Shown: piece by piece, positions 54,582-63,224 of the stretch
Layout: the number at the start of each line of letters is the position of its first letter
Numbering within the stretch: the first letter of the stretch is position 1
DNA from: Clostridium sp. OS1-26
Lineage (GTDB): Bacteria > Bacillota > Clostridia > Clostridiales > Clostridiaceae
Direction: 5' to 3'
Length of the DNA: 64,000 bases
NCBI RefSeq assembly: GCF_030915445.1
Contig: NZ_CP133264.1
Span: 3,753,208 to 3,817,207, forward strand
Made by a program: the position numbers and the translations under genes
Notes under the pieces: model-generated
Told to the model about the DNA's origin: nothing
Databases searched by the model: none
Seen by the model: only the letters and a program-made list of their open reading frames with translations

Positions 54582-55619
54582 ATGAAAAAAATATTTTTAA
54601 CATCACTACTTATAGCTGCAACGGTGACTACACTACATGTTAAAACTTTTGCTGCTGATAACAAGGTAGATGATTCAGCAGCGAAAGTTATTCAAAGGGT
54701 TTCTACTGCGCCTATGTTAACAGAACTAACTGGTACTATTGAAAAAACAGGAGAAAATGAAATTGACGTAAAAGCAAAAGATGGTAAAACTTATACTGTA
54801 CCTATTGATGAATTTTCTAAATTAGATGGATTTAAGGATTTAAATTTGAAGGTTGGTACAGAGGTATCTTTAAAAGCCATGGATTTTTCTAGAGATTTCA
54901 TCAGCATAAAAGCTACTAAGATTGCTGAAAGTTCTGATTCGAAAGACATTAAAGCTGGCAAAGCAGTTATTTTTGCTAAAAAAATTTCTGATTCAAAAAA
55001 TATACAATTAACTAACAATAGAGATAGCCTTTCTACTACGGTTACCATAGCTAGTAAAGATGGAGAACAAGGTAAACTATTCTTTATTGCAAGTGAACTA
55101 ACTGCAAACGGAAAGACTTTAAAACTAGATAAAACTAGTATTACTCAAGCGATTTCTACTACACCTGAACTAAAAGAACTAAGTGGTGCCATTGAAAAGA
55201 CAGGAGAAAATGAAATCAACGTAAAAGCAAAGGATGGTAAAACTTATACTGTACCTATTGATGAATTTTCTAAATTAGATGGATTTAAGGGTTTAAATTT
55301 AAAAGTTGGTACAGAGGTATCTTTAAAAGCAATGGAATTTTCTAAAGCTATAAAAGTTGATGCAGAGGCATCTCCAGAAACTTATATCAACAAAGCAACT
55401 GGTTTAGATGCTGAGAACTCAGAACTTAAAGATGTTAATATGGGTATAGGTGCTACTCTTAATTTAGGAGATACAATAACTTACAATACAGTTAGTCCTT
55501 CTGGATCTGCTGAGGTAATTAGTGTAACTGCTAAAGATGGAGAACAAAATAAATTATACTTTATTGCAAGTGAACTAACTGCAAATGGAAAGACTTTAAA
55601 ATTAGCTAACTCTAAATAA
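54582..55619 (+). CDS. secreted protein with two tandem copies of a novel repeat
   Basis: 345 aa, ATG after GGAGGG. Signal peptide (about 1-25). Two copies of a ~140-residue unit (about 46-186 and 196-345) share ELTGTIEKTGENEIDVKAKD / ELSGAIEKTGENEINVKAKD, YTVPIDEFSKLDGFKxLNLK and LFFIASELTANGKTL. No catalytic motif. The same LDGF-type unit occurs in the extracellular part of the histidine kinase at 56420. The product may be a ligand, competitor or target of that kinase. Confidence 0.8.
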   Translation: MKKIFLTSLLIAATVTTLHVKTFAADNKVDDSAAKVIQRVSTAPMLTELTGTIEKTGENEIDVKAKDGKTYTVPIDEFSKLDGFKDLNLKVGTEVSLKAMDFSRDFISIKATKIAESSDSKDIKAGKAVIFAKKISDSKNIQLTNNRDSLSTTVTIASKDGEQGKLFFIASELTANGKTLKLDKTSITQAISTTPELKELSGAIEKTGENEINVKAKDGKTYTVPIDEFSKLDGFKGLNLKVGTEVSLKAMEFSKAIKVDAEASPETYINKATGLDAENSELKDVNMGIGATLNLGDTITYNTVSPSGSAEVISVTAKDGEQNKLYFIASELTANGKTLKLANSK

Positions 55620-55742
55620 TATATTGTCAATATAATTTGACACCTGCTTATAGTATAATATAGGCAGGTATTCTTGTGCTTGTGGTGTAATTATTTTGTG
55701 CCTAGAGATGATCTATTAAATTAAAAGCGAGGTTTTAGTATT

Positions 55743-56423
55743 ATGAGCAGAAACATCCTGTTAGTTGAAGATGATGAAAGAATGCGAGAAATTGTTGCAG
55801 ACTATTTTGCAAGAGAAGACTTTCATATCTTCGAAGCGGAAAATGGTAGACAAGCTATGGATATTTTTGAAAAAGAGGAAATTAACTTGATTATTTTGGA
55901 CATTATGATTCCTAAGTTAGATGGGTGGTCAGTTTGTAAAAGGCTGAGAAAAATATCAGATGTACCTATTATCATGCTTACGGCAAGGTCTGATGAAGAA
56001 GATAAATTAATGGGGTATGATTTAGGTGCTGATGACTATGTAACAAAACCCTTCAGTCCAAGAGTATTGGTTGCTAAGTCAAAAATGTTATTAAAAAGAG
56101 TGGAAGGTTCCGTAGGTAAAGATGATGGAATTTTAACTTTCAATGGTGTAGAAATAAATAGACTATCTCGAACTGTTAAAATAGATGAAAGATCAGTAGA
56201 CTTTGCTCCAAAAGAGTTTGAACTTCTGCTTTATATGATGGAAAATAAGGATATTGTTTTGTCAAGAGAGGCTATTTTAAGCAAAGTTTGGGGTTACGAT
56301 TATTATGGAGACTTAAGAACTGTTGATACTCATATAAAAAAGATTAGAAATAAACTTGGAGATAAAGCTGCTTGTATTTCAACCATTATTGGTTCTGGAT
56401 ATAAATTTGAGGTATCCAAATGA
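55743..56423 (+). CDS. OmpR-family response regulator
   Basis: 226 aa. Receiver with EDDE near 9-12, D53 in LIILDIMIPK and K in YVTKPFSP. Winged helix with FAPKEFELLLYMMENKD and WGYDYYGDLRTVDTHIKKIR. Overlaps the kinase by four bases (ATGA). Confidence 0.93.
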   Translation: MSRNILLVEDDERMREIVADYFAREDFHIFEAENGRQAMDIFEKEEINLIILDIMIPKLDGWSVCKRLRKISDVPIIMLTARSDEEDKLMGYDLGADDYVTKPFSPRVLVAKSKMLLKRVEGSVGKDDGILTFNGVEINRLSRTVKIDERSVDFAPKEFELLLYMMENKDIVLSREAILSKVWGYDYYGDLRTVDTHIKKIRNKLGDKAACISTIIGSGYKFEVSK

Positions 56424-58324
56424 ATAAGAGAGGTATTACATTTAAGTTATTTATTATCACCTTGTTATTTTTCACTGTCTTTTTATCGCTTTTTATAACA
56501 GCGCAAACTATGTTTTTTAAGAAATTCTATTTAACTACCAAGGTCTCCAAGCTTCAAAAAAACTTAAATAATTTCAGCTTGCAATACCAAAATGAAAATT
56601 GGGACAGCTCCACTATTACTAAATATATGAATCGATTTACGGACCAAAATAATGCCCAAATTGCAGTATTAGATGCAAATGGAAATATAAAATATACTCC
56701 TAATTTTGAAATTATTATAGAATCTTCTTCAAAAGGCAAAATTAAAATACCATTAAACAGCATAGCATATTTAGATGGATTTCAAAACTTAAAGCTTACA
56801 AAAGGCGATGAGATTGAAGTTAAAGGGTATTTTGGTGATGATTTTAGCCAAGTTCTATCTTTAATAAGTATAAAAAATGGAAATGAAAAGTGGGAGAATT
56901 CAAATCTTAGATTTGCGGTTAACCAAGGAGTGGCAGTTGCAGATAAAGAAGTTGGCAATGCAGACAATTTTGGAATTAGTGTTTCAAAAACTGTAGAACT
57001 TCCCAGCATGACTATTTCAACTTATCCAGCGGATGCATCCGTAGAAGCGGTTAAGCCGATAATCAATTTTAAATTAGAAAATATTGTTGGGAAAATTATA
57101 GAATTAAATGTTCCATCTCAAATCGAACAAATATCAAATTATAATACAGATTTACTCTGGACCTCTATTGACTATTGGAACTTGATTTTAAAACCCAAAA
57201 AAATTGGCTTGGAGCCAAATAAAATAAGCAACTTCCATTATTCAGGCCGATCTAATGGTATGGATAATATAGCGCTTGTAAAGCCGATCATTAAAAATAA
57301 TAAAATTTCTGAGTTTATATTTGTTATTACGTCCCTGCAACCAGTGGGTGAGGCCATAGATACCATGAAACTCTACTATGTTTATGCTTTTTTATTTGCT
57401 CTTTTAGTAATAATTGGGATGGCTCTTCTTTTTTCAAATATTCTATCTAAGCCGTTACTTAAAATGAATCGAGTGGCTGCAAAAATGGCAGATTTGGACT
57501 TCTCTGAGGAATGTGAAATATACTCTAAAGACGAACTGGGTAGTCTTTCAACAAGTTTGAATCGCTTATCTAAAAACCTTAGTAACAGTTTAAGTGAGTT
57601 AAAAATTGCAAATGAAGAGCTTCAAAAGGACATAGAGAAAGAAAGAAGCCTTGAAAAAATGCGCAAAGAATTTATCTCCAGTGTCTCTCATGAATTTAAG
57701 ACACCTTTAGGGATTATGAAGGGCTTTGCTGAAGGGGTTAAAGATAATATTGCAGAAGAAAAAAAAGAATATTATATTGATGTTATCTTAGATGAAATTG
57801 GAAAAATGGATGAACTGGTATTGGATTTGCTCGATCTTTCAAAACTTGAATCAAAAGCCTATAAATTAAAACTAGAAAACTTCCTTATTTTAAACCTCAT
57901 AGATGAAGTGAAAAGCAGGCTATTGATTCGTGCAAATGAAAAAGATATTCTTATTGAGCTTCAGTGTGGACAGACTGATCTTCAAGTTTATGCGGATAGG
58001 CGAGGAATTGAACAAGTTATTACAAATATTTTAAGTAATGCCATAAGACATACCAATGTTAATGGAAATATACAAATAAGTGTTGTCAAAAAGAATACAT
58101 GTGTCTATGTTTCTATTGAAAATAGTGGTGAGCATATCTCAGAAGAGGATTTAATCAGAATTTGGGATAGGTTCTATAGAGTTGAAAAATCTAGAGACAG
58201 AAAAACTGGAGGCACTGGGCTTGGTTTACCTATAGTGAAAAATATTCTTTTATTACATGAAAGTAATTTTGGAGCAGAAAATACAGAGAGTGGAGTTCGA
58301 TTTTATTTTACTTTGAAGCTTTAG
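56420..58324 (+). CDS. sensor histidine kinase with LDGF-type extracellular domain
   Basis: 634 aa. Helices near 8-28 and 320-342 frame a large extracellular domain. About 108-145 reads IKIPLNSIAYLDGFQNLKLT then KGDEIEVKGY, which aligns with the secreted repeat protein. HAMP, then SVSHEFKTPLGIMKG (H near 424), N-box NILSNAIRHT, G1 ENSGEHISEED, F-box WDRFYRVEKS and G2 GTGLGLPIVK. The sensor region shows that kinase and secreted protein share an ancestor domain. Confidence 0.92.
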   Translation: MNKRGITFKLFIITLLFFTVFLSLFITAQTMFFKKFYLTTKVSKLQKNLNNFSLQYQNENWDSSTITKYMNRFTDQNNAQIAVLDANGNIKYTPNFEIIIESSSKGKIKIPLNSIAYLDGFQNLKLTKGDEIEVKGYFGDDFSQVLSLISIKNGNEKWENSNLRFAVNQGVAVADKEVGNADNFGISVSKTVELPSMTISTYPADASVEAVKPIINFKLENIVGKIIELNVPSQIEQISNYNTDLLWTSIDYWNLILKPKKIGLEPNKISNFHYSGRSNGMDNIALVKPIIKNNKISEFIFVITSLQPVGEAIDTMKLYYVYAFLFALLVIIGMALLFSNILSKPLLKMNRVAAKMADLDFSEECEIYSKDELGSLSTSLNRLSKNLSNSLSELKIANEELQKDIEKERSLEKMRKEFISSVSHEFKTPLGIMKGFAEGVKDNIAEEKKEYYIDVILDEIGKMDELVLDLLDLSKLESKAYKLKLENFLILNLIDEVKSRLLIRANEKDILIELQCGQTDLQVYADRRGIEQVITNILSNAIRHTNVNGNIQISVVKKNTCVYVSIENSGEHISEEDLIRIWDRFYRVEKSRDRKTGGTGLGLPIVKNILLLHESNFGAENTESGVRFYFTLKL

Positions 58325-58473
58325 CTCGAAGAAAGAAATTTTCTTTATAAATGGAATCGTTAGACTTTCTTATGAATCTAAAGAAGAAAAAATTGATTTA
58401 TTTAAAACATCTTCTAACCACTCTTGCTGAGGGCTAAGGATGCCATAAAGATTTATATTTACGTTTGGCTAAA

Positions 58474-58523
58474 AACAATAAAAACCTCTGTTCTATAGAA
58501 ATAGAACAGAGGTTTTTATTGTT
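58474..58523. terminator. perfect 23-bp hairpin, bidirectional terminator
   Basis: A 23-base arm at 58474-58496 is exactly complementary to 58501-58523 around the loop AGAA. Each strand has a run of T within the stem and the neighbouring genes converge here, so it can end both transcripts. The preceding 150 bases from 58325 hold no gene. Confidence 0.75.
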
Positions 58524-58564
58524 AAAAGGAAAGAGATAATCAGTGATATTTATTAATAAATAGT

Positions 58565-59224
58565 TTAAAAGCTAATCAAATTGGACTTTGTTAAAGTCAC
58601 TCGACCTCTAGTTCCAGGACTGTTAAGCATATGCCATGCTGTATATTGTTCAGCATAAGGATCATTAGCAGACATGCCATCAACAGGAACAATAACATTA
58701 TAATCACGAAAAGCAGCAGCAGTAGCTGTATGAAGGACTGCACCATTGGCTGCATAACCAGTAACGATGACAGTTTTAATGCCTTTTTTCTGTAATATTT
58801 TTTCTAAATTCGTTTTATAGAACTTATCTACAGTTGATTTCACAATAGGATCACCGCGCAAAGGAGTTAGTTGTTTGAAGATATCCGATGGATTTCCCAT
58901 AGGAATAAGACTATAGACAACTAACATATTATTTTTACGGGCTCTGACCAGTAGATTATTAATATTAGGGATAGAGGCTATACAGCGAGGGCTTTTGCAT
59001 ATAGAAGTTTCCATATCTAATATTAGTAGTGCGGTGGTCTTTGGATCAATTGTTACCGGTTTTAGTTCAGGTGCTGGAGGAACGGGTACGGTATTCCACT
59101 TATCGATGATTGTTTGATCTGCTGCATCAGCCTGTATGTTTGAAGAAGATTGGTTTCCACCATAACTAGAATCATCGCTGAAATAGTCAAAGGATTTACC
59201 ATATATAGGGCAAAAATATTTCAC
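58565..59224 (-). CDS. isochorismatase-fold protein with altered catalytic Cys
   Basis: Start chosen at GTG 59224 (MKYFCPIYGKSFDYF), after AAGGAGG with a six-base spacer; the frame opens at 59248. About 219 aa. The fold is seen in TTALLILDMETSI (D), VKSTVDKFYKTNLEKIL (K) and VTGYAANGAVLHTATAAAF. The usual catalytic Cys of this cysteine hydrolase family (GYxTNxCVxxT) is Ala here, so hydrolysis by a thiol is unlikely. The N-terminal 45 residues are a Ser/Asp/Gly-rich extension of unknown role. Confidence 0.78.
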   Translation of the reverse strand: MKYFCPIYGKSFDYFSDDSSYGGNQSSSNIQADAADQTIIDKWNTVPVPPAPELKPVTIDPKTTALLILDMETSICKSPRCIASIPNINNLLVRARKNNMLVVYSLIPMGNPSDIFKQLTPLRGDPIVKSTVDKFYKTNLEKILQKKGIKTVIVTGYAANGAVLHTATAAAFRDYNVIVPVDGMSANDPYAEQYTAWHMLNSPGTRGRVTLTKSNLISF

Positions 59225-59454
59225 ATTAATCCTCCTTAGATTATTCATGTCGTTATATATTATGTAAATTGATAAGAAATGGTGACTTTAAATAGATAAA
59301 TTACAATATTAGAAATTTTAAAGAATACTATAATGACTTAAAGAAATGCATAGTTAGACAAGTCGAATAATAATATAGTTATAGTAGTTAATAGACTTAA
59401 AGCTTTAGTACCTGAATTTGTCCGTAGATCAATTTAGATTAAAAGGGAGGTATT

Positions 59455-60105
59455 ATGAGTAAAAAAGAAGAAATAATTAAATTATTTAATAATGGTGTCG
59501 AGGATAAAGAGATTGCAGATAGAATAGAGACTAGCTTAAAATATGTTAGGCAAGTGTTAAAAGATAAAAGAAAAGCAACTGTAAGCAAGGAAACAAATGG
59601 GGAAAATAATCACGAGTCAGAAATAGATTGTATTAATAAAGAGATAAATGAACTGAAGTTTAAAATAGAAGAACAAGAAAGAATAATTCAATATATACTT
59701 AATGATAAAGAGGGAAAAGCCACTGATAAAGAGGAAGATGTTATAGTGAAAATAGAGGAAGTTGAAAGTTTTATTAAAAATATTAGAAAAAATTATAGGT
59801 ATATAAAAGATTTTAGAGTTAAGTTTACTATAGATTGGGATAACTCTTTTCATGAAAAGGATGAAAATACTATAGATAATAAGCCCTCTTTCAATCCAAT
59901 TGCATTTTATAGGAAAGAAGGAGAAAAAAAGCTAAAAGAAAAACTTAGCTATTTATCAAGTGAAGAGTTGATACAAATAATAAAGGATTATGTCTCAGAT
60001 CATAAAGGGGACGCTTGCAGGTGGAAAAATAAAGATAAATTAGTGCAGTACATTTTAGATAGAGTTAAAAACTTTGCAGAGAGTAGTAAGGTGCTTTACA
60101 CTTAG
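59455..60105 (+). CDS. hypothetical HTH/coiled-coil protein
   Basis: 216 aa, ATG after GGGAGG. N-terminal resolvase-like helix-turn-helix (IIKLFNNGVEDKEIADRIE, about 7-25), then a helical coiled coil (about 55-95), then an unrecognised domain with FRVKFTIDWDNSFHEKDE and RWKNKDKLVQYILDRV. Probably DNA-binding. The ~205 bp upstream hold no clear site. Confidence 0.62.
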   Translation: MSKKEEIIKLFNNGVEDKEIADRIETSLKYVRQVLKDKRKATVSKETNGENNHESEIDCINKEINELKFKIEEQERIIQYILNDKEGKATDKEEDVIVKIEEVESFIKNIRKNYRYIKDFRVKFTIDWDNSFHEKDENTIDNKPSFNPIAFYRKEGEKKLKEKLSYLSSEELIQIIKDYVSDHKGDACRWKNKDKLVQYILDRVKNFAESSKVLYT

Positions 60106-60278
60106 TGAAGCTGCACATAAAATTATAATTTGATGTAAAAGGCCATTGCTTAATTATTAGGCAGTGGCTTGAATTTTATTTTTGAACAAATATATATAAT
60201 ATTGTGATATATTTTATGCAATGATATAATTTTTACTGAAATCCTAATGGAAGATACTATTTTTAGGAGGTGTTTTTT

Positions 60279-60410
60279 ATGGAAGCAAAGATATTTATGT
60301 CGGTATCGCAGTTAGTTAGGTCCCTTTTAGGTGTTTTTGTACTTGGAATCATATTTGGTGGCTTAATAGGAGGATTTGTAGTTTCAAAGTTTAAAAAGCG
60401 TTTGAGATAG
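60279..60410 (+). CDS. small membrane protein, 43 aa
   Basis: ATG after TTAGGAGG (eight bases). One hydrophobic helix (LLGVFVLGIIFGGLIGGFVV, about 16-35) with a GxxxG-like glycine pattern, followed by a Lys/Arg tail KFKKRLR. The charge pattern predicts the tail inside. Function unknown; glycine-zipper-like helices are common in small stress or toxin-like membrane peptides. Confidence 0.6.
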   Translation: MEAKIFMSVSQLVRSLLGVFVLGIIFGGLIGGFVVSKFKKRLR

Positions 60411-60479
60411 AATAGTACTAGCGAGTCAAAAATTAGAAAAGAAGTTAATACTATAAAGTATTATAAAATGCTAGGGAAT

Positions 60480-60545
60480 TACATCCATATAATGCAAATA
60501 AGATATACAAATTTTTGTATATCTTATTTGCATTATATGGATGTA
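60480..60545. repeat. 66-nt perfect inverted repeat (32-bp arms, 2-base centre)
   Basis: The 32-base arm at 60480-60511 (starting TACATCCATATAATGC) is exactly complementary to 60514-60545, with TT between. It has no T run after it, and a 32-bp perfect stem is long for a terminator. It could be a MITE-like insertion or an RNase III-type site. Other copies in the window were not seen. Confidence 0.7.
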
Positions 60546-60605
60546 TAATAAGAAAGGGTGAAAAATGATATTAATTTTTAAGAATGGGGGTACAAGAGCA
60601 TTAAT

Positions 60606-61145
60606 ATGAAAATACAGGTTATAGGTGCCTCAGGCACAGGGAAAAGTACATTATGCAAATACATAAGTGAAAAAACTGGTGCTTACTGGATTGATACAGA
60701 CAAATATTTATGGAAAGACAGTTTTTTCACTGAAAATCATCCGGTTGAAGAACGTTTTAAGATGTATAACGACGATATTGCTAATCATCAAGATTATGTT
60801 GTTTCAGGTTCTGTGCATTCTTGGAACCCTGAAGGGTTCAATGACAGGGAGTTGCTGGTATTGCTGATACTTGATGAGGAGATTCGCATGAAGAGAATTT
60901 ATGACAGAGAGTTTGAAAGATTCGGAGAAAGAATGCTTCCCGGTGGAGATCACTATCACTTGACCTGCGAGTTTCTTGACTGGTGTAGAACTTATCTGAC
61001 TGAAGATGAAAATGCGGTTAATTCATTAGCAAGCCATATGCTTCGTTTGAAGGAAGCACCTTGTAAAACATTAGTTTTAGACGGAAATCAGCCAGAATAT
61101 GTACTTTATGCACATATCCTAAATGCGTATTGGCAGGCTAGATGA
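60606..61145 (+). CDS. P-loop kinase (adenylate/shikimate kinase-like)
   Basis: 179 aa. Walker A GASGTGKST at 8-16, an acidic position in WIDTDKYLW near 31, a YVVSGSVHSW strand near 60 and a C-terminal LVLDGNQPE. The LID-like RIYDREFERFGERM region binds nucleotide. Such AAA_18/ADK-like proteins phosphorylate small molecules; substrate unknown. GGGGGT lies upstream of the ATG. Confidence 0.78.
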   Translation: MKIQVIGASGTGKSTLCKYISEKTGAYWIDTDKYLWKDSFFTENHPVEERFKMYNDDIANHQDYVVSGSVHSWNPEGFNDRELLVLLILDEEIRMKRIYDREFERFGERMLPGGDHYHLTCEFLDWCRTYLTEDENAVNSLASHMLRLKEAPCKTLVLDGNQPEYVLYAHILNAYWQAR

Positions 61146-61171
61146 ATAATAACATAAAACGAATTGTATTT

Positions 61172-61213
61172 TAGATAGATTTGAATTTAAACAAATCTAT
61201 CTACGTTCTCTTT
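61172..61213 (+). terminator. intrinsic terminator
   Basis: TAGATAGATTTG (61172) and CAAATCTATCTA (61192), eight-base loop, followed by a T-rich tail. It lies between the convergent kinase and YjbQ genes. Confidence 0.6.
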
Positions 61214-61236
61214 TGTATGTAACTTTAAAGTAGATA

Positions 61237-61641
61237 TTATCCTTCAATAACCTTTATATAAACCTTTCTATTTCTAGGGCCATCAAATTCACAGAAATAA
61301 ATACCCTGCCAGGTTCCTGTAAGAAGCTCACCAGCTTCTACTATGACAGTAGCACTAGAGCCCATGTAGGAAGCTTTAAGATGAGCATGGGAATTTCCTT
61401 CTAAATGCTTATAATCGCCTTTAATAGGTATAAGTTTATCCAAAGTAGCAATTATATCTCTAGTTACGTCAGGATCAGCATTTTCGTTTATTGTTATACC
61501 ACCAGTGGTATGAGGACAAAAAATTACTGCTATTCCATTCTTAATAGCACTTTCTTTAACAGACTTTTCAACAAGATGGCTTATATTAATAAATTGCTCT
61601 TCTTTTGTAGTTTTAATATCATATTTGAATGTATTACTCAT
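61237..61641 (-). CDS. yjbQ: YjbQ family (UPF0047) protein
   Basis: Start chosen at ATG 61641 (MSNTFKYDIKTTK) after AAAGGAG; the frame opens 60 bases earlier. 134 aa. Motifs HTTGGITINENADPDV and HLEGNSHAHLKAS with the cluster of His/Asp/Glu residues are typical. Some YjbQ proteins show thiamine-phosphate synthase activity in vitro; the physiological role is open. Confidence 0.88.
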   Translation of the reverse strand: MSNTFKYDIKTTKEEQFINISHLVEKSVKESAIKNGIAVIFCPHTTGGITINENADPDVTRDIIATLDKLIPIKGDYKHLEGNSHAHLKASYMGSSATVIVEAGELLTGTWQGIYFCEFDGPRNRKVYIKVIEG

Positions 61642-61754
61642 GGCTAAAACTCCTTTTACAAAAAATAAAGGTATAATACTGTTTTTATTATATTTCATCA
61701 CAATTAATTAAATATGTAAAGTCTTATATTTTTTAGTACTTTTTCTTATTTCTG

Positions 61755-61783
61755 TTTACTAAATATATAACATATTGTATAAT
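61755..61783 (+). promoter_or_regulatory. sigma-A-type promoter, now separated from its gene
   Basis: TTTACT (61755), 17-base spacer, TATAAT (61778). Followed by a ribosome site GGAAGGTGA (61799-61806) and then the insertion element, not a start codon. It most likely served the lipoprotein gene at 63225 before insertion. Confidence 0.6.
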
Positions 61784-61810
61784 TGATAAAACATTATGGA
61801 AGGTGATGTT

Positions 61811-61960
61811 GTCAATTACTCACCGCCTATAGAGGCGGGAGCTTGTAACTCTACTACACATAGTACTAGCGATATTTAATATCTCCCATCTCAAACGTAG
61901 GTTACGATACGGTGATTGACAGCACCGCAACATAGCAAGTTTACTCACTATGTTCTTTAG
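61811..61960 (-). ncRNA. candidate omega-RNA (reRNA) of TnpB
   Basis: On the minus strand, the last codons of tnpB and the right-end hairpin (stem CCGCCT/AGGCGG) form the known place of the TnpB guide RNA scaffold. The guide would be the flank just outside the element, starting AACATCACCTTCC. Inferred by homology to TnpB systems; the scaffold start is not determined. Confidence 0.45.
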
Positions 61961-63083
61961 AGTTATTCTCAACATACTCAAGACCTTTTCTCCAAAGATT
62001 TATTGCTCCAATCCTATCATCATTAGATTGATAGTTGCAATTTTTACATTTAAAGATATGCTTCTTTTTATCTCTATTAGCTTTTTCAACATGCCCACAT
62101 TTAGGGCAAGTTTGACTTGTATATTTAGGACTAACTATTATAGCAATTGAATTATTCATTTTAGCCTTATATTCAAGTAATTGCCTAAATTGATAGAAAG
62201 CCCAAGATATAGAAACATATCTATTATTAATATTAATTTTTTCAGTAACAGTTCTAACGTTAGTTAAATCTTCAAGAACAAATAATGTATTTGTTCCATA
62301 TTTGTCAACGAGTGCCTTCGTAATGGTATGGTTAATAGCACTAATATAACGGTTTTCTCTTGAACCAATAGATTTAATTCTACGTTTTGCTGACTTGCTA
62401 CCACACTCTTGTAGTTGTTTTCTTAGTATTTTATAGTGTCCTCTTTTAGCTTTTATATGTCTACCATTATAGAAAGTGGTTTTACCATAACTATCATAGG
62501 TAGTTGCTAAAAAGTTGATACCGAGGTCAACACCTACAATTTTATTAACTTCAAAAGGTGTGGTTTGAGGATAATCTTTAGTCATTGGTATATGCAAAAA
62601 GTATTTATTAAATTTATATACCAATTTAGCAGTACCAAAACTATAAGAGCCATCAAAATACTTTTCCATACCTTTAGTTTCATAAGGTATTTTGAGTCTA
62701 CCTTGTAGGCTATTAATAGAGAATATATCTTTAGTTAAGGAATAATCTCTATTCCAAACAAGGTCATACTCTAAATTTTTAAACTGTATTAAGGTAAAAT
62801 CACGCCAATTGGACTTATTGGTTTTATATTTAGCAATAGCAGTTTTCATACAACTTTGAGCCATTTGAGATTTTAAATTATATGTGTCTCTTAAATAATA
62901 ATAAGTATCTTCATTAATCTTTTTTTGATTAAGACAATTATTATCAAAGATATATTTAGATATATAATTTAGTGCCCTTTTTATTTGAAACATTGTAATA
63001 TTTAAAATTTCTATTTGCTCATTAGTAGGATATATTTGTATTTTAGATGTTATAGTAATTTCTATAATATCAACTCCTTTCAC
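61941..63083 (-). CDS. tnpB: TnpB RNA-guided nuclease (IS605 OrfB type)
   Basis: 380 aa, minus strand. Split RuvC site: D186 in VGVDLG, E271 in VLEDL, D355/D356 in SNDDRIGA. Zinc finger CPKC (326) and CKNC (346). The enzyme uses the element's own omega-RNA to cut DNA near a TAM. The start is uncertain: GTG 63083 lacks a ribosome site, but AAAGGAG lies in frame so that ATT or ATA codons a few residues later (before EITITSKIQIYPT) may be the true start. Full length, so probably active. Confidence 0.92.
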   Translation of the reverse strand: MKGVDIIEITITSKIQIYPTNEQIEILNITMFQIKRALNYISKYIFDNNCLNQKKINEDTYYYLRDTYNLKSQMAQSCMKTAIAKYKTNKSNWRDFTLIQFKNLEYDLVWNRDYSLTKDIFSINSLQGRLKIPYETKGMEKYFDGSYSFGTAKLVYKFNKYFLHIPMTKDYPQTTPFEVNKIVGVDLGINFLATTYDSYGKTTFYNGRHIKAKRGHYKILRKQLQECGSKSAKRRIKSIGSRENRYISAINHTITKALVDKYGTNTLFVLEDLTNVRTVTEKININNRYVSISWAFYQFRQLLEYKAKMNNSIAIIVSPKYTSQTCPKCGHVEKANRDKKKHIFKCKNCNYQSNDDRIGAINLWRKGLEYVENNSKEHSE

Positions 63084-63224
63084 TAATCATAATAATTATA
63101 TCATATTAGTGAAGAGTTTATAATAAGAAAGCGAGGTGTGTAAGTGGTAAGTTATGGAGTTGCCTATCGGCAAATGGCAATTCCTCCCCACTTGTAGAAG
63201 TGAGCGTATCCTTGCCACGATTAA

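Larger units (their letters stand above)
60106..60605. other. 500-bp region with small gene and long perfect inverted repeat
   Basis: Carries the 43-aa membrane protein at 60279 and the 66-nt inverted repeat at 60480. An imperfect hairpin near 60140-60175 (GGCCATTGC / GCAGTGGC) with T-rich tail may terminate the 59455 gene. Confidence 0.5.
61811..63219 (-). mobile_element. IS200/IS605-type element, tnpB only
   Basis: About 1.4 kb. The left end (right side in this orientation) carries an imperfect palindrome at 63156-63184 (GGAGTTGCC/GGCAATTCC). The right end has a stem at 61823-61838 (CCGCCT/AGGCGG) extended by CTC/GAG. Boundaries are inferred by joining the flanks: the outside sequences ..GGTGATGTT and ATTAAATG.. 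give a normal ribosome site and start codon. No target duplication, as expected for IS605-type elements. No tnpA is present. Confidence 0.7.
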
